In this document: positions 1-8,946 of the stretch, one piece after another
Layout: the number at the start of each line of letters is the position of its first letter
Position numbering within the stretch: position 1 is the stretch's first letter
Assembly (NCBI RefSeq): GCF_008329535.1
Contig: NZ_NPKR01000009.1
Span: 124,001 to 188,000, forward strand
Origin: Mycolicibacterium sp. P1-18
GTDB taxonomy: Bacteria > Actinomycetota > Actinomycetes > Mycobacteriales > Mycobacteriaceae
Reading direction: 5' to 3'
Length of the DNA stretch: 64,000 bases
The notes under the pieces: generated by a model
What the model was told of the DNA's origin: nothing
Seen by the model: only the letters and a program-made list of their open reading frames with translations
The model's database searches: none
Made by a program: the position numbers and the translations under genes

Positions 1-834
1 CGCGATGCCGAGGTTGGACAAGCTGAAGTCGTTGTCCCGGAAGATCCTCAGGGGGATCAGCGGCTCGCCGGTGTGCACCGCCTGCCAGTAGACGAACGCG
101 CCCATCGCGACGACGCCCGCCACCAGGGTGGCCCAGATCCACGGCGCCCACTGGTGCGACTGACCCTCCTGCAGTGCGAACACGATCAGGAACAGGGCGA
201 CGCCGGAGAGCAGCACGCCGATCACGTCGTACCCGTGCTTCTCGGTCGGCAGCACGGGGACGAAGATCAGCGCCAGGACCAGGCCCAGCACGCCGATGGG
301 CACGTTGACGATGAAGATCCACTGCCAGCCCAACCCGTCGACCAGCACGCCACCGGCCAGCGGGCCCACCAGCGTCGCGACGCCGGCGGTGGCGCCCCAC
401 ACGCTCAGCGCGACGCCGCGGCGCTCCGGCGGGAACACGCGAGTGATGGTCGACAGCGTTTGCGGGGTGAGCAGCGCCGCGCCGACGCCCTGAACAACGC
501 GTGCGGCGACCAGCACCTCGATGCTGCCGGCCAGTCCGCACCACAGCGACGCCGCGGTGAAGGTCGCCAGCCCCACCAGGTAGAGGTTGCGGGGTCCGAA
601 CCGGTCGCCGAGCCGGCCCGCGAGCAGCAGGGGCACCGCGTAGGCCAGTAGGTAGGCGCTGGTCACCCAGATGACCGCGTCGTAGTCGGCGTGCAGCGCG
701 TCCATGATGGACGGATTGGCGACCGACACGATGGTGGCGTCGAGAAGGATCATGAAGAACCCGACCAGCAGCGCCCACAACGCGTGCCACGGGTTGTCGG
801 TGCGGGGCCTGAGCAGGTCGCGCGCCGCCGTCAT
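1..834 (-). CDS. MFS drug:H+ antiporter, DHA2 (EmrB/QacA) family, 3'-truncated by the window edge
   Basis: Only the N-terminal 278 codons are in the window; the gene runs off the left edge. It starts at ATG 834, 7 nt after GAGG at 842-845. The translation begins MTAARDLLRPRTDNPWHALW. The first membrane helix carries LLDATIVSVANPS, the motif-D1 type sequence of 14-helix DHA2 pumps, followed by RLGDRFGPRNLYLVG (motif A between helices 2 and 3) and a motif-C-like GATAGVATLVGPLAGG. The family exports drugs or lipophilic cations across the inner membrane in exchange for protons. By position next to the Rv1249c and kgd homologues it corresponds to Rv1250. The substrate cannot be inferred. Confidence 0.88.
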   Translation of the reverse strand, partial: MTAARDLLRPRTDNPWHALWALLVGFFMILLDATIVSVANPSIMDALHADYDAVIWVTSAYLLAYAVPLLLAGRLGDRFGPRNLYLVGLATFTAASLWCGLAGSIEVLVAARVVQGVGAALLTPQTLSTITRVFPPERRGVALSVWGATAGVATLVGPLAGGVLVDGLGWQWIFIVNVPIGVLGLVLALIFVPVLPTEKHGYDVIGVLLSGVALFLIVFALQEGQSHQWAPWIWATLVAGVVAMGAFVYWQAVHTGEPLIPLRIFRDNDFSLSNLGIA

Positions 835-975
835 CGGCGTGCCTCGAGCGCCGTGAGGGCGCGGGACATCGGTGGAGGGTTCATCGTCTGGGGCATCTGT
901 CCGACCAAGCGTTGCGTAGCTAGGGAGCCGACGGTACGGATCGGTCCCATCGACGACAAGTCGGCCGACGGTGGG

Positions 976-2277
976 TCAGGCGGCCTCGGCCACCGCGCCC
1001 GCGGGTACGGCGTCGTCGCCGGACGGTGCCGTCGACCCCACCGCGAGCAGGGCCAGCAGCGCGATCACCGAGCCCACCGTCATCACCGCGGCGAGGGCCA
1101 GTTCGTCGTTGCCGAGCACGCCGACCAGCGGTGCCACGGCCGCGCCGAGGCCGAACTGGCCGGCACCGAGGAGCGCCGCCGCGGTGCCCGCCGCGTCGGG
1201 GTGCCTCGACAGGGCCACCGCCGGCGCGTTGGGGATGACGAAGCCCATCGCCGCGAGGATCGCCCACACGGGCAGCACGAAGGCGTAGATGCCCCCGACG
1301 CCGGCCACGGCCAGCCCGACGAAGACCACTCCGGCGACCACCGAGGCCGCCAGTGCCCACACGGTGATGGTCTGCGGCGTGAAGCGGCGCAGCAGCACCA
1401 CGTTGAACTGCGTGGCGCCGATCAAAGCGACGGCACCGGCGCCGAACACCAACGCGAAGCTCTGCTGGTCCAGGCCGTGCCGGCCCTGAAGGACGAACGA
1501 GGCGCCCGCGATGTAGGCGAACAGACCCGACATGCCGAGCGCCGCGACCAGCACCAGGATCACGAACCGGCGGTCGCGCAGCAGCTCGCCATAGGTACCG
1601 AGGATGCCGCGCACGCGCAACGGCCGACGGTGTGACACCGCCAGCGTCTCGGGAAGGGCGAGAGCCGCGAGCAGCAGGAGCAGTCCGGCCAGCACCACCA
1701 GCACGGCGAAGACCCAGTGCCAGGAGAAGCGCAGCAGTACGGCCGCGCCGAGGGACGGCGCGATCACCGGGGCCACGCCGAGCACCAGCATCAGCCGCGA
1801 CATCACCGTCGCCGCGGCGTTGCCGGAGAACAGGTCGCCGACGATGGCCAGCGCCACCACCATGGTCGCCGCCGCGCCGACGCCCTGCAGGCTCCGGGCG
1901 ATGCCCAGGACCGCGATGTTGGGCGCGAAGAGGCAGATCAGCGACGCCACCATGTGCAGCACGATCCCGGCCATCAGCGGCCGCCGCCGGCCCAGCGAAT
2001 CCGACAGCGGACCGATCACCAGCTGGCCGAGCGCCAGGCCCGCCAGCGTGCCCGTCAGCGTCAACTGCACGACCGACGACGACACCGAGTAGTCCAAGGC
2101 GATCTGCGGCAGTGCCGGCAGGTACATGTCGATGGTCAGGGGCCCGAGGGCCACCAGGAGACCGAGCACCACGATCATCCGGGCGCGGCTCGGCGCCTTG
2201 CTTCCGCCGTCGTCGTCCGACACCCCTAGTTCTTTGGATGCGGTGTTCTCGAGGTCCACGTATCCAAATGCTGCCAT
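976..2277 (-). CDS. MFS transporter, Bcr/CflA (DHA1) family
   Basis: A 433-residue, 12-helix major facilitator. After an acidic N-terminal tail, helix 1 reads VLGLLVALGPLTIDMYLPAL, typical of Bcr/CflA drug-resistance proteins. The loop between helices 2 and 3 carries GPLSDSLGRRRPL (motif A), and a motif-C-like APVIAPSLGAA occurs near the middle. I chose ATG 2277; an in-frame TTG at 2292 would add five residues and neither has a clear ribosome binding site. Family members export bicyclomycin, chloramphenicol or small metabolites; the substrate here is unknown. It is transcribed in the same direction as the DHA2 pump but separated by 141 nt. Confidence 0.85.
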   Translation of the reverse strand: MAAFGYVDLENTASKELGVSDDDGGSKAPSRARMIVVLGLLVALGPLTIDMYLPALPQIALDYSVSSSVVQLTLTGTLAGLALGQLVIGPLSDSLGRRRPLMAGIVLHMVASLICLFAPNIAVLGIARSLQGVGAAATMVVALAIVGDLFSGNAAATVMSRLMLVLGVAPVIAPSLGAAVLLRFSWHWVFAVLVVLAGLLLLLAALALPETLAVSHRRPLRVRGILGTYGELLRDRRFVILVLVAALGMSGLFAYIAGASFVLQGRHGLDQQSFALVFGAGAVALIGATQFNVVLLRRFTPQTITVWALAASVVAGVVFVGLAVAGVGGIYAFVLPVWAILAAMGFVIPNAPAVALSRHPDAAGTAAALLGAGQFGLGAAVAPLVGVLGNDELALAAVMTVGSVIALLALLAVGSTAPSGDDAVPAGAVAEAA

Positions 2278-2429
2278 GGAAGTGTTTAGCAAGGGTTACG
2301 ACGATTTTCTTCCCTGAGCGAACGGTGACCGCCGTCACGGCCGGGCACGCTGGTGCCTCGCAGTACGTTGGAGTAGCAGGACGACGGACTAGCCTGAACA
2401 GAGCAAGTCCGCAAACGGGAGGCCCAATC

Positions 2430-3173
2430 ATGAGCGCTCGCTCCGGTGCCAAGAGTCAGGTGCCCGCCAAGGTCGACGACGATCCCAGCGTCACCGCGCG
2501 AGCGCTGTCCCAGATCATCGAACGCGGCGCCCGCGTGCAGGCTCCCGCGGTGAAGGCCTACGTCGACCGGTTGCGTGAGCACAACCCCGGTGCGACGCCG
2601 GACCAGATCGTCGACAAGCTGGAGAGCCACTATCTCGCCGCGGTCATGGCCAGCGGCGCGGCCGTCGGTTCCGCGGCGGCGTTCCCCGGCATCGGCACGT
2701 TGGTGGCGATGTCGGCGGTCGCCGGCGAGACGGTGGTGTTCCTGGAGGCGACGGCCGTGTTCGTCCTCGCCGTCGCGGAGGTGCACGGCATCCCGGCCGC
2801 TCATCGGGAGCGGCGGCGCGCACTGGTGCTGGCGGTGCTGGTCGGCGAGGACGGCAAGCGCGCCGTGGCCGACCTCATCGGCACCGGCCGCACCGGCGGT
2901 GGCTGGCTGGCCGACGGCGCGGCCTCGCTGCCGCTGCCCGCGGTGTCGCAGCTCAACGGCCGGCTGCTCAAGTTCTTCGTCAAGAAGTACGCCCTCAAGC
3001 GCGGCGCGATCGCGTTCGGCAAGCTGCTCCCGGTCGGCGTCGGAGCCGTGATCGGCGGCGTCGGCAACCGTGCGATGGGCAAGAAGATCATCTCCAATGC
3101 GCGCGGCGCGTTCGGCAATCCACCATCGCGGTGGCCTGCGACGCTGCACGTCCTGCCCGGGTTGGAGAAGTAG
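2430..3173 (+). CDS. Conserved mycobacterial membrane protein (Rv1249c-like)
   Basis: A 247-residue protein starting at ATG 2430 with a good ribosome binding site (GGGAGG about 8 nt upstream). Residues 1-70 are polar and helical. About residues 71-110 form a Gly/Ala-rich hydrophobic segment (AAVMASGAAVGSAAAFPGIG, then an Ala/Val-rich stretch) and a second amphipathic hydrophobic region lies near 180-215 (LPVGVGAVIGGVGNRAMGKK). It matches in size and position the conserved protein next to kgd in M. tuberculosis. No catalytic motif is visible and no function is assigned. Confidence 0.8.
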   Translation: MSARSGAKSQVPAKVDDDPSVTARALSQIIERGARVQAPAVKAYVDRLREHNPGATPDQIVDKLESHYLAAVMASGAAVGSAAAFPGIGTLVAMSAVAGETVVFLEATAVFVLAVAEVHGIPAAHRERRRALVLAVLVGEDGKRAVADLIGTGRTGGGWLADGAASLPLPAVSQLNGRLLKFFVKKYALKRGAIAFGKLLPVGVGAVIGGVGNRAMGKKIISNARGAFGNPPSRWPATLHVLPGLEK

Positions 3174-3266
3174 GGCGGACGCCCCCCGGGGACGTTCGCA
3201 CGCCGCCATCGACGTCGGCTCCAGTTGACTAAGGGCGTTGGCCGTCGACGCTCGCCATCGAAGCGT

Positions 3267-3272
3267 TAGCCT
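3267..3272 (+). promoter_or_regulatory. Possible -10 element (TAGCCT) upstream of kgd
   Basis: TAGCCT fits TANNNT and lies 71 nt before the kgd GTG, which would leave a 5' UTR of roughly 60-65 nt. No convincing -35 at 17 +/- 1 nt was found, so this is a weak call. Confidence 0.3.
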
Positions 3273-3343
3273 TGATGTGGCGAGAGAGCGAGCGGCAGAC
3301 GGCACGCCCGCGGAGTTAGAAGGAATCGAGGCGAGTAGCTGCC

Positions 3344-6300
3344 GTGAGCAGTTCACCTTCACCATTTGGACAGAACGAGTGGCTTGTCGAGGAGATGTAT
3401 CGCAAGTTCCGCGATGACCCCTCGTCGGTCGATTCGAGTTGGCACGAGTTCCTCGTCGACTACTCCCCGGAGCCGTCGACCGAGTCGAGTGCGCCACCGT
3501 CGACGACCAACGGCGCGGCGAAGGCCCCCGCGAAGCCGGAGCCCGCCAAGGCCAAGGCCGAACCAAAGGCCGAGCCGAAGCCGGCAGCCAAGGCTGAACC
3601 CGCCAAGGTCGAGACCAAGCCCGAGCCGAAGCCGAAGGCCGAACCCGTGAAGACCGAGTCCAAGCCCGAGTCCAAGACCGAGCCCGCGAAGTCCTCCGAC
3701 GAGGACGAAGTGTCGATCCTGCGCGGTGCGTCCGCCGCCGTGGTGAAGAACATGAACGCCTCGCTGAGCGTGCCGACGGCCACCAGCGTGCGGGCCATCC
3801 CGGCCAAGCTGATGATCGACAACCGCGTCGTCATCAACAACCACCTCAAGCGCACCCGCGGCGGCAAGATCAGCTTCACCCATCTGCTGGGGTACGCGAT
3901 CGTGCAGGCCATCAAGACCTTCCCGACGATGAACCGGCACTTCACCGAGGTCGACGGCAAGCCGAACGTCGTCACGCCGGCTCACACGAATCTGGGCCTG
4001 GCGATCGACCTGCAGACCAAGAACGGTCGCCAGCTCGTCGTCGCCGCCATCAAGAAGTGCGAGACCATGCGCTTCGGGCAGTTCATCGCCGCCTACGAGG
4101 ACATCGTGCGGCGCGCGCGCGACGGCAAGCTCACCGCGGAGGACTTCTCCGGCGTCACCATCTCGCTGACCAACCCCGGAACCATCGGCACCGTGCACTC
4201 GGTGCCGCGACTGATGAGCGGGCAGGGCACGATCGTCGGTGCCGGCGCGATGGAGTACCCCGCCGAATTCCAGGGCGCCAGCGAGGAGCGCATCGCCGAG
4301 ATGGGCCTCGGCAAGCTGATCACCCTCACGTCGACCTACGACCACCGCATCATCCAGGGCGCCGAGTCCGGCGACTTCCTGCGCACCATCCACCAGCTCC
4401 TGCTCTCCGACGACTTCTACGACGAGATCTTCCGCGAGCTGGGCATCCCCTACGAGCCCGTCCGGTGGCGCACCGACAACCCCGACTCGATCTTCGACAA
4501 GAACGCGCGGATCATCGAACTGATTGCGGCATACCGCAATCGCGGCCATCTGATGGCCGACATCGATCCGCTGCGCCTCGACAAGACCCGCTTCCGCAGC
4601 CACCCCGATCTCGACGTCCTGACCCACGGGCTGACGCTGTGGGACCTGGACCGGGTCTTCAAGGTCGACGGCTTCGCCGGCAAGGAATACAAGAAGCTGC
4701 GCGACGTGCTGTCGGTGCTGCGTGACGCGTACTGCCGCCACGTCGGCGTGGAGTACACCCACATCCTGGAACCCGAGCAGCAGAAGTGGATCCAGGAACG
4801 CGTCGAGGTCAAGCACGACAAGTTCACCGTCGCCGAGCAGAAGTACATCCTGAGCAAGCTCAACGCCGCCGAGGCGTTCGAGACGTTCCTGCAGACGAAA
4901 TACGTTGGGCAGAAGCGCTTTTCACTGGAGGGCGCCGAGACCGTCATCCCGATGATGGACGCCGTGCTCGACCAGGCCGCCGAGCACAACCTCGACGAGG
5001 TCGTCATCGGCATGCCGCACCGCGGCCGCCTCAACGTGCTGGCCAACATCGTCGGCAAGCCAGCCTCGCAGATCTTCTCCGAGTTCGAGGGCAATCTGAA
5101 CCCGAGCCAGGCGCACGGTTCCGGTGACGTGAAGTACCACCTGGGCGCGACCGGCAACTACCTGCAGATGTTCGGCGACAACGACATCGACGTCTCGCTG
5201 GTGGCCAACCCGTCGCACCTCGAGGCCGTCGACCCGGTGCTCGAGGGACTCGTGCGCGCCAAGCAGGACCTGGTGGACTCCAGGGACGGCACGGAGGGTT
5301 CGCCCAAGTTCTCCGTCGTGCCGCTGATGCTGCACGGCGACGCGGCCTTCGCCGGCCAGGGCGTGGTGGCCGAGACGCTGAACCTCGCGCTGCTGCGGGG
5401 CTACCGCACCGGCGGCACCATCCACATCATCGTCAACAACCAGATCGGCTTCACCACCTCGCCGCTGGACTCCCGTTCCTCGGAGTACTGCACCGACGTC
5501 GCAAAGATGGTGGGAGCGCCCATCTTCCACGTCAACGGCGACGATCCCGAGGCCGCGTCCTGGGTGGCGCGCCTGGCGGTCGACTTCCGGCAGAAGTTCA
5601 ACAAGGACGTCATCATCGACATGCTGTGCTACCGCCGCCGCGGGCACAACGAGGGCGACGACCCGTCGATGACGCAGCCGGGCATGTACGACGTGATCGA
5701 CACCAAGCGCGGTGTCCGCAAGACCTACACCGAAGCGCTCATCGGCCGCGGCGACATCTCCATCAAGGAGGCCGAGGACGCCCTTCGCGACTACCAGGGT
5801 CAGCTCGAGCGCGTGTTCAACGAGGTCCGCGATCTCGAGAAGCACGACATCGAGCCCAGCGAGTCGGTCGAGTCCGACCAGCAGCTGCCCGCGAAACTCA
5901 GTACGGCCGTGGACAAGTCGTTGCTCGCCCGGATCGGCGACGCGCACCTGGCGGTACCCGAGGGCTTCACGGTGCACCCGCGGGTCAAGCCGGTGCTCGA
6001 CAAGCGCCGGGAGATGGCCTACGAGGGCAAGGTCGACTGGGCCTTCGGCGAGCTGCTGGCGCTGGGCTCGCTGCTGTCGGAGGGCAAGCTGATCCGCCTC
6101 ACGGGTCAGGACACCCGGCGCGGCACGTTCACCCAGCGGCACTCGGTGATCATCGACCGCAAGACCGGCGCGGAGTTCACCCCGCTCGAGCTGCTCACCC
6201 TCGACGAGGAGGGCCAGCCGACCGGCGGCAAGTTCATGGTCTACGACTCGGCCCTGTCGGAGTACGCCGCGGTGGGCTTCGAATACGGCTACTCGGTGGG

Positions 6301-7090
6301 CAACCCCGACGCGATGGTGTTGTGGGAGGCGCAGTTCGGCGACTTCGTCAACGGCGCGCAGTCCATCATCGACGAGTTCATCAGCTCCGGTGAGGCCAAG
6401 TGGGGCCAGCTGTCCGACGTCGTGCTGCTGCTGCCGCACGGCCACGAGGGTCAGGGCCCCGACCACACGTCCGGTCGCATCGAGCGGTTCCTGCAGGTGT
6501 GCGCGGAGGGGTCGATGACCGTCGCGATGCCGTCGACGCCGGCGAACTACTTCCACCTGCTGCGCAGGCACGCCCTCGACGGAATCCATCGCCCGCTGAT
6601 CGTCTTCACGCCGAAGTCGATGCTGCGCAAGAAGGAAGCCGTCAGCGACATCCGCGACTTCACCGAGCAGAAGTTCCGCTCGGTGATGGAGGAGCCGACC
6701 TTCACCGACGGGGACGGCGACCGCTCGAAGGTCACGCGCATCCTGCTCACCAGCGGCAAGATCTACTACGACCTGGCCGCCCGGAAGGCAAAGGACAACC
6801 GCGACGACGTCGCGATCGTCCGCATCGAGCAGCTCTACCCGCTGGCCAAGCGGCGGCTGCGGGCCACGCTCGACGAGTACCCCAACGCCCAGGAGTTCTT
6901 CTGGGTGCAGGAGGAGCCGGCCAACCAGGGTGCCTGGCCGACGTTCGGCCTGGCGCTTCCCGAGCAGCTGCCGGACAAGTTGACCGGCATCAAGCGCATC
7001 TCGCGTCGCGCGATGTCGGCTCCGTCGTCGGGCTCGTCGAAGGTGCACGCCGTCGAGCAGCAGGAGATCATCGACGAGGCGTTCGGCTAA
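3344..7090 (+). CDS. kgd: Multifunctional 2-oxoglutarate metabolism enzyme (alpha-ketoglutarate decarboxylase / E1-E2 of ODH)
   Basis: A 1248-residue thiamine-diphosphate enzyme close in length to mycobacterial Kgd. Domains in order: an N-terminal helical motif (about 1-40, SPFGQNEWLVEEMYRKF), an Ala/Pro/Lys/Glu-rich linker (about 45-118), an E2-type succinyltransferase domain (about 120-350, with DHRIIQGAESGDFL near 332) and a large E1 domain (about 370-1245, with HRGRLNVLAN near 558 and HVNGDDPEA near 728). The family decarboxylates 2-oxoglutarate, serves as E1 and E2 of the oxoglutarate dehydrogenase complex, makes 2-hydroxy-3-oxoadipate with glyoxylate, and is inhibited by unphosphorylated GarA. 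The start is GTG 3344. The gene is monocistronic; the next gene begins 76 nt later. Confidence 0.97.
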   Translation: MSSSPSPFGQNEWLVEEMYRKFRDDPSSVDSSWHEFLVDYSPEPSTESSAPPSTTNGAAKAPAKPEPAKAKAEPKAEPKPAAKAEPAKVETKPEPKPKAEPVKTESKPESKTEPAKSSDEDEVSILRGASAAVVKNMNASLSVPTATSVRAIPAKLMIDNRVVINNHLKRTRGGKISFTHLLGYAIVQAIKTFPTMNRHFTEVDGKPNVVTPAHTNLGLAIDLQTKNGRQLVVAAIKKCETMRFGQFIAAYEDIVRRARDGKLTAEDFSGVTISLTNPGTIGTVHSVPRLMSGQGTIVGAGAMEYPAEFQGASEERIAEMGLGKLITLTSTYDHRIIQGAESGDFLRTIHQLLLSDDFYDEIFRELGIPYEPVRWRTDNPDSIFDKNARIIELIAAYRNRGHLMADIDPLRLDKTRFRSHPDLDVLTHGLTLWDLDRVFKVDGFAGKEYKKLRDVLSVLRDAYCRHVGVEYTHILEPEQQKWIQERVEVKHDKFTVAEQKYILSKLNAAEAFETFLQTKYVGQKRFSLEGAETVIPMMDAVLDQAAEHNLDEVVIGMPHRGRLNVLANIVGKPASQIFSEFEGNLNPSQAHGSGDVKYHLGATGNYLQMFGDNDIDVSLVANPSHLEAVDPVLEGLVRAKQDLVDSRDGTEGSPKFSVVPLMLHGDAAFAGQGVVAETLNLALLRGYRTGGTIHIIVNNQIGFTTSPLDSRSSEYCTDVAKMVGAPIFHVNGDDPEAASWVARLAVDFRQKFNKDVIIDMLCYRRRGHNEGDDPSMTQPGMYDVIDTKRGVRKTYTEALIGRGDISIKEAEDALRDYQGQLERVFNEVRDLEKHDIEPSESVESDQQLPAKLSTAVDKSLLARIGDAHLAVPEGFTVHPRVKPVLDKRREMAYEGKVDWAFGELLALGSLLSEGKLIRLTGQDTRRGTFTQRHSVIIDRKTGAEFTPLELLTLDEEGQPTGGKFMVYDSALSEYAAVGFEYGYSVGNPDAMVLWEAQFGDFVNGAQSIIDEFISSGEAKWGQLSDVVLLLPHGHEGQGPDHTSGRIERFLQVCAEGSMTVAMPSTPANYFHLLRRHALDGIHRPLIVFTPKSMLRKKEAVSDIRDFTEQKFRSVMEEPTFTDGDGDRSKVTRILLTSGKIYYDLAARKAKDNRDDVAIVRIEQLYPLAKRRLRATLDEYPNAQEFFWVQEEPANQGAWPTFGLALPEQLPDKLTGIKRISRRAMSAPSSGSSKVHAVEQQEIIDEAFG

Positions 7091-7119
7091 CCCTCTTAGG
7101 CGGGACCAGCGGTACCGGT

Positions 7120-7125
7120 TAGGCT
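7120..7125 (+). promoter_or_regulatory. Possible -10 element (TAGGCT) for the SDR gene
   Basis: TAGGCT lies in the 76-nt gap after kgd, 41 nt before the SDR ATG, leaving room for a short leader that includes the AGAGGGA ribosome binding site. No -35 was confirmed. Confidence 0.35.
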
Positions 7126-7166
7126 TCACGCCGAAAGCACGCTGGCCGCCGAGAGAGGGAGTGTTC

Positions 7167-7997
7167 ATGGATGGCTTCGCCGGTAAGGTCGCCGTCGTCA
7201 CGGGAGCCGGGTCGGGCATCGGTCAGGCACTGGCCCTGGAGCTGGGACGCTCGGGGGCGAAGCTCGCGATCAGCGACGTAGACCTGGAGGGCCTGGCCGT
7301 CACCGAGGCCGGGCTGAAGGCCATTGGTGCGCCCGTCAAGGCCGACCGCCTCGACGTCACGGAGCGGGAGGCGTTCGAGCTGTACGCCGACGCCGTGAAG
7401 GCGCACTTCGGCAAGGTCAACCAGATCTACAACAACGCCGGCATCGCCTACACCGGTGACGTCGAAGTCAGCTCCTACAAGGACATCGAGCGCGTGATGG
7501 ACGTCGACTTCTGGGGCGTCGTCAACGGCACCAAGGCGTTCCTGCCGCACCTCATCGAGTCCGGCGACGGGCACGTCGTCAACGTCTCGAGCCTGTTCGG
7601 CATCTTCTCGGTACCCGGCCAGGCCGCCTACAACGCCGCCAAGTTCGCGGTGCGTGGGTTCACCGAGGCCCTGCGCCAGGAGATGGTCGCCGGCAAGCGC
7701 CCCGTGAAGGTGACGACGGTGCACCCCGGCGGCATCAAGACCGCGATCGCGCGCAACGCGGCGGCGGCCGAGGGCATCGACGCCGAGAAGCTGGCGAAGA
7801 CCTTCGACAAGAAGCTGGCGAAGACCACCCCCGAGCGGGCCGCGGTGATCATCCTCGACGCGGTCCGCAAGAACAAGGCCCGCGTGCTCGTGGGCGCCGA
7901 CGCCAAGGCCCTCGACGTCATCGTGCGCATCACCGGGTCGGGCTACCAGCGGTTGTTCGCCTCCGTCATCGCGCGGGCGATGCCGGGAGTCCGCTGA
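7167..7997 (+). CDS. Short-chain dehydrogenase/reductase (Rv1245c-like)
   Basis: A 276-residue classical SDR. The cofactor motif TGAGSGIG lies at about residues 10-17, NNAGIA near 89, the catalytic Ser in VNVSSLFG and the Tyr/Lys pair in YNAAK near 155. The acidic residue after beta-2 (ISDVDLEG) suggests NAD(H) preference. ATG 7167 is preferred over GTG 7161 because AGAGGGA ends at 7160 and would touch the GTG. Length and position match Rv1245c. The substrate is unknown. The gene ends 5 nt from the convergent lpqZ gene, so no separate terminator fits between them. Confidence 0.9.
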   Translation: MDGFAGKVAVVTGAGSGIGQALALELGRSGAKLAISDVDLEGLAVTEAGLKAIGAPVKADRLDVTEREAFELYADAVKAHFGKVNQIYNNAGIAYTGDVEVSSYKDIERVMDVDFWGVVNGTKAFLPHLIESGDGHVVNVSSLFGIFSVPGQAAYNAAKFAVRGFTEALRQEMVAGKRPVKVTTVHPGGIKTAIARNAAAAEGIDAEKLAKTFDKKLAKTTPERAAVIILDAVRKNKARVLVGADAKALDVIVRITGSGYQRLFASVIARAMPGVR

Positions 7998-8002
7998 CCG
8001 GG

Positions 8003-8839
8003 CTAGTGGCCCAGCGGATGCGCGGCCAGCCAGTCCTCGGCGACCGCGCCGGGGTCGGCGCCCGCGGCCACCTTGCCCAGCATGTCGGCCAGTGAGCCGG
8101 TGTCCAGCTCTCCGGCGATCTCGTTGAGCGCCAACACCTGACGTTCGTTCAGCTCGTTGCGCCGGTAGAGCGGGACCACGTTCTCCGCGCGGATGGCCGA
8201 GGTCTTGTCACTCAGGACGACGACGTCGTCGGGGGTCTCCGGCACGGCGGTGGACGTCCACGCCGCCGTCACCCGCCCCGACCGCAACGCCCCCACCAAG
8301 GCTGCGGCCGTGGGAAATTCGGTCGCCGCGGGCGGGCGGCACGTCGCCACGGCCGCCGGGGCCGGGTCACCGGCCACCGCGCCGACCGTCAGCCCCGGGC
8401 AGTGCCGCACCACCGCCGCGACGTCGCGGGCACGCCACTTCTGGGCCGTCGCCTCGGTGACCGCCAGCGCGGGCTTGTCCTCCGCGGACTGCGCGTAGTC
8501 ACCGGCGCCGATGCCCTCCGGCAGCGCCGAGATCATGGATCGGTAGACCTGCTCGGGGGCGCGCGCCGTCGCGTCGGGATCGAAGCGGACCAGCAGCCGT
8601 CCGGTGAGTCCCGGCACGACCTCGACCGCGCCGGTGTCCAGCGCGCCCAACGGATCCGCGCTCCGATCGACGGCTGCCGCGCTGCCGTAGGACCGCAGCG
8701 CGGCCGCGTACAGATGGGCCAGCAGGGTGGTGGCGGCGTCGGGACCGGCACCCACGGCGATCGGCTTCTCCGGCGTCGAACCCCCGCACCCGGCGAGCAC
8801 CAGCACGACGAGCAGCGCCACCAACCGCTGCAAGGCCAT
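8003..8839 (-). CDS. lpqZ: Lipoprotein LpqZ, glycine-betaine/choline-type substrate-binding protein
   Basis: A 278-residue lipoprotein. The signal peptide (MALQRLVALLVVLVLAGCGG) ends in the lipobox LAGC with Cys18. The mature part resembles the OpuAC-type periplasmic binding fold: an opening segment with PIAVGAGPD, then Ala-rich alpha/beta repeats and a C-terminal NEIAGELDTGSLADML segment like those of betaine-binding proteins. Length and neighbourhood fit Rv1244. No ABC permease or ATPase for such a ligand is adjacent, so it may be an orphan binding protein. ATG 8839 follows the hexamer TAGCCT by 6 nt, suggesting a leaderless transcript. Confidence 0.87.
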   Translation of the reverse strand: MALQRLVALLVVLVLAGCGGSTPEKPIAVGAGPDAATTLLAHLYAAALRSYGSAAAVDRSADPLGALDTGAVEVVPGLTGRLLVRFDPDATARAPEQVYRSMISALPEGIGAGDYAQSAEDKPALAVTEATAQKWRARDVAAVVRHCPGLTVGAVAGDPAPAAVATCRPPAATEFPTAAALVGALRSGRVTAAWTSTAVPETPDDVVVLSDKTSAIRAENVVPLYRRNELNERQVLALNEIAGELDTGSLADMLGKVAAGADPGAVAEDWLAAHPLGH

Positions 8840-8845
8840 CGCGAC

Positions 8846-8851
8846 AGGCTA
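8846..8851 (-). promoter_or_regulatory. -10 element of lpqZ, leaderless
   Basis: TAGCCT on the minus strand, 6 nt before the lpqZ ATG at 8839; no Shine-Dalgarno sequence is present. The transcript probably starts at or next to the start codon. Confidence 0.55.
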
Positions 8852-8881
8852 CGTCACGGCGGCACCCTCAGGCTTTGGGCG

Positions 8882-8887
8882 TACCAT
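8882..8887 (+). promoter_or_regulatory. Possible -10 element of corA
   Basis: TACCAT lies 59 nt upstream of the corA GTG. A leader of about 50 nt would carry the strong GAGGGGAGG ribosome binding site at 8932-8940. Confidence 0.35.
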
Positions 8888-8946
8888 CTGCAACGGTCGT
8901 TTCGGGGCTCAACGTAGCTGCTCCGCCCGCTGAGGGGAGGACGTTC

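Noticed and set aside
920..2452. A 510-codon minus-strand frame overlapping the Bcr/CflA gene
   Set aside because: Its translation is Arg/Gly-rich low-complexity sequence, the usual out-of-frame reading of a GC-rich gene; the frame at 976-2277 has clear MFS motifs.
4922..7219. A 765-codon minus-strand frame antisense to kgd
   Set aside because: Composition is that of an antisense shadow (His/Leu/Val/Asp repeats) and kgd is unmistakable on the other strand.
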